NCBI RefSeq assembly: GCF_014193285.1
Contig: NZ_JACHZE010000007.1
Coordinates: 1-64,000, forward strand
DNA length: 64,000 bases
Source of the DNA: Atlantibacter sp. RC6
GTDB taxonomy: Bacteria; Pseudomonadota; Gammaproteobacteria; Enterobacterales; Enterobacteriaceae
Direction of reading: 5' to 3'
The position numbers were made by a program, and so were the translations under genes. Under the pieces are notes generated by a model, which saw only the letters and a program-made list of their open reading frames with translations, was not told where the DNA came from and made no database searches. Of this stretch, positions 62,390 through 64,000 are shown piece after piece. Numbering within the stretch: the stretch's first letter is position 1; every line of letters begins with the position of its first letter.

Positions 62390-62590
62390 TTATTCAGCTT
62401 CGTCAAGCCACACTAACAAGATTGCCTCAAGGATCTTCTCATTAGAGGCAGCCGGATCGTCATCAAACTCTTCCAGCTCGCAGATCCACTGATGCATATC
62501 GGTGAAGCGCACGGTTTTCGGATCGAGATCCGGGCGGCTGTCGTACAGCGCCTCGCCGATTTCACGGCTGTCGGTCCATTTCAGGCCCAT
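62390..62590 (-). CDS. iscX: IscX, iron-sulfur cluster assembly adaptor
   Basis: 66 residues as in E. coli. Small acidic protein (winged helix) that binds IscS and iron, regulating cluster assembly. The conserved [17 protein letters not shown] start and the [24 protein letters not shown] middle are present. Last gene of the isc operon, 12 bp behind fdx. Confidence 0.95.
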   Translation of the reverse strand: MGLKWTDSREIGEALYDSRPDLDPKTVRFTDMHQWICELEEFDDDPAASNEKILEAILLVWLDEAE

Positions 62591-62602
62591 ACTCTACCCC
62601 TG

Positions 62603-62938
62603 TTAATGCTCGCGCGCATGGTTAATGGTGTAACGCGGAATTTCAACCACCAGGTCTTCATCGGTGACGCGCGCCTGGCAGCCTAAACGGCTTTCCGGCT
62701 CCAGACCCCAGGCTTTATCCAGCATGTCGTCTTCGTCTTCGGTGCTTTCCGGCAGTGAATCAAAACCTTCACGCACGATGCAGTGGCAGGTGGTGCAGGC
62801 ACAGGATTTTTCGCAGGCGTGTTCAATTTCGATGCCGGCGCGCAGCGCCACGTCGAGAATGGTGTCACCGCTATTCGCTTCCAGAACTGCGCCATCCGGA
62901 CAAAGATCCTGATGAGGCAGAAAAACAATCTTAGGCAT
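62603..62938 (-). CDS. fdx: Fdx, [2Fe-2S] ferredoxin of the isc system
   Basis: 111 residues as in E. coli. The cluster ligands are in CEKSCACTTCHC with a later C in SRLGCQARV. It donates electrons to IscS-IscU during cluster assembly. One base separates it from the hscA stop, so translation is coupled. Confidence 0.96.
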   Translation of the reverse strand: MPKIVFLPHQDLCPDGAVLEANSGDTILDVALRAGIEIEHACEKSCACTTCHCIVREGFDSLPESTEDEDDMLDKAWGLEPESRLGCQARVTDEDLVVEIPRYTINHAREH

Positions 62939-62939
62939 A

Positions 62940-64000
62940 TTAAACCTCGTCGACGGAGTGGCCTTTCAGCGCCTGGCGCACAGAGGCGTCCATACGGCGA
63001 GCGGCAAACTCCTGGGTCTGTTTATCTACGTTTTTAATTGCGTTTTCAATGGCATCAACGTCATCGCCTTGCGCTGCCTGCGCCAGAACGGCTGCGGCCT
63101 CATCGATAACCTGACGCTCTGCGGCGCTGAGCAGCGCGGCATCGGTCGCCAGCGCGCCCGTGAGGCTTTCCAGCACCCGGGCGGCTTCCACTTTTTGTTC
63201 CGCCAGCATGCGCGCTTTGACGTCCTGCTCAGCGAAACTCATTGAATCTTTAATCATGGTGGCGATTTCATCGTCGGTCAGCCCGTAGGAGGGTTTGACC
63301 TGAATCGACGCTTCCACGCCGGTGGATTTTTCCATCGCAGAGACGCTCAGCAGGCCGTCGGCATCCACCTGGAAGGTAACGCGGATATGCGCGCCGCCCG
63401 CCGGCATCGCCGGGATGCCGCGCAGCGCAAAGCGCGCCAGCGAACGGCAATCCTGCACCAGCTCGCGCTCGCCCTGCATCACGTGGATAGACATGGCGGT
63501 TTGCCCGTCTTTAAAGGTGGTGAACTCCTGGGCGCGGGCCACCGGAATGGTGGTATTGCGCGGGATGACTTTCTCTACCAGGCCGCCCATGGTTTCTAAA
63601 CCCAGCGACAGGGGGATCACGTCCAGCAGCAGCATTTCGCTGTCCGGCTTGTTGCCCACCAGGATATCGGCCTGCACCGCGGCGCCAATTGCCACCACTT
63701 TGTCCGGGTCGATGGAGGTCAGCGGCGTGCGGCCAAAGAATTCGCCCACGCGTTCACGTACCAGCGGAACGCGGGTGGAACCGCCGACCATCACCACGTC
63801 CAGCACGTCGCTCGCGTCAACGCCCGCGTCTTTCAGGGCGCGGCGACAGGCCAGCAGCGTGCGTTTCACCAGCGGCGCGATCAGTTCATCGAACTGGGCG
63901 CGGGTCACGTTGCCCTGCCAGCCGCCGACGTTGACGGCCACGCTGTCGGCATCGCTCAGGGCGATTTTAGCGGCGATAGCGGCGTCCAGCAGTTCGCGTT
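62940..64000 (-). CDS. hscA: HscA, Fe-S assembly Hsp70 (5' end cut)
   Basis: Partial: the C-terminal ~352 of about 616 residues are in the window and the gene continues past its right edge. Visible are the end of the ATPase domain ([28 protein letters not shown]) and the full substrate-binding domain ([16 protein letters not shown]). HscA acts with HscB to release Fe-S clusters from IscU. The reading frame runs open to the last base ([14 protein letters not shown]), so an ATG at 63941 is not the start. Confidence 0.95.
   Translation of the reverse strand, partial: RELLDAAIAAKIALSDADSVAVNVGGWQGNVTRAQFDELIAPLVKRTLLACRRALKDAGVDASDVLDVVMVGGSTRVPLVRERVGEFFGRTPLTSIDPDKVVAIGAAVQADILVGNKPDSEMLLLDVIPLSLGLETMGGLVEKVIPRNTTIPVARAQEFTTFKDGQTAMSIHVMQGERELVQDCRSLARFALRGIPAMPAGGAHIRVTFQVDADGLLSVSAMEKSTGVEASIQVKPSYGLTDDEIATMIKDSMSFAEQDVKARMLAEQKVEAARVLESLTGALATDAALLSAAERQVIDEAAAVLAQAAQGDDVDAIENAIKNVDKQTQEFAARRMDASVRQALKGHSVDEV

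Noticed and set aside
62200-62406. N-terminal extension of PepB
   Set aside because: The extra 69 codons translate the ERIC palindrome and a terminator.

Overview
The window is chromosomal DNA of a member of the Enterobacteriaceae. Gene order from aegA to the isc operon follows the E. coli K-12 order (aegA-narQ, acrD-ypfM-yffB-dapE, dapA-bamC-purC, gcvR-bcp, bepA-yfgD, hda, uraA-upp, purMN, ppk-ppx, pdeF-yfgG, guaBA, xseA, der-bamB-yfgM-hisS-ispG-rodZ-rlmN, ndk, pbpC-yfhM, sseA, sseB, pepB, iscX-fdx-hscA), and most proteins match the E. coli lengths to within a few residues. Differences such as narP directly behind narQ suggest a relative of Enterobacter, Kosakonia or Klebsiella rather than Escherichia; the genus cannot be fixed by eye.

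Layout. 1-180: two sets of short direct repeats next to aegA, possibly an insertion-sequence end. 178-8293: anaerobic and nitrate sensing (aegA, narQ, narP), the AcrD efflux pump and the 19-residue protein YpfM. 8787-17106: lysine/peptidoglycan precursor genes (dapE, dapA), tRNA(Met) acetylation (tmcA), purC and the outer-membrane assembly lipoprotein BamC. 17252-24305: gcvR-bcp, perM, the periplasmic protease BepA, hda (with the rare CTG start), and uracil uptake and salvage. 24529-32820: purMN, polyphosphate metabolism (ppk-ppx), the c-di-GMP phosphodiesterase PdeF and YfgG.

32821-37526 is the only accessory region. It holds a Phd/YefM-RelE/ParE toxin-antitoxin pair with a perfect 17-bp palindrome upstream, then a lone, AT-rich gene for an 1127-residue protein directly behind guaA. 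That gene is bracketed by two copies of a 10-bp sequence (AGTGGGAATA on the minus strand). One copy is the last codons and stop of guaA, a known type of integration target; the other lies at 33807-33816, with a second terminator-like hairpin behind it. I read 33817-37527 as a minimal guaA-integrated element carrying one large cargo gene. The protein has a single phospholipase-D-like core (D454-P-Y-F, H533-D-R, then SNS) and is a candidate single-gene defence system.

37527-64000 returns to core genes: GMP synthesis (guaBA), exonuclease VII large subunit, the der-to-rlmN cluster (BAM complex, isoprenoid synthesis, cell shape, rRNA/tRNA methylation), ndk, the PbpC/YfhM pair, sulfur metabolism (sseA), sseB, pepB, and the end of the iron-sulfur assembly operon, with hscA cut by the window edge. 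Between rlmN and rodZ there is a 50-residue relic of the type IV pilus protein PilW/PilF, and an ERIC repeat lies between iscX and pepB. No tRNA, rRNA, CRISPR array, integrase or intact insertion sequence was seen.
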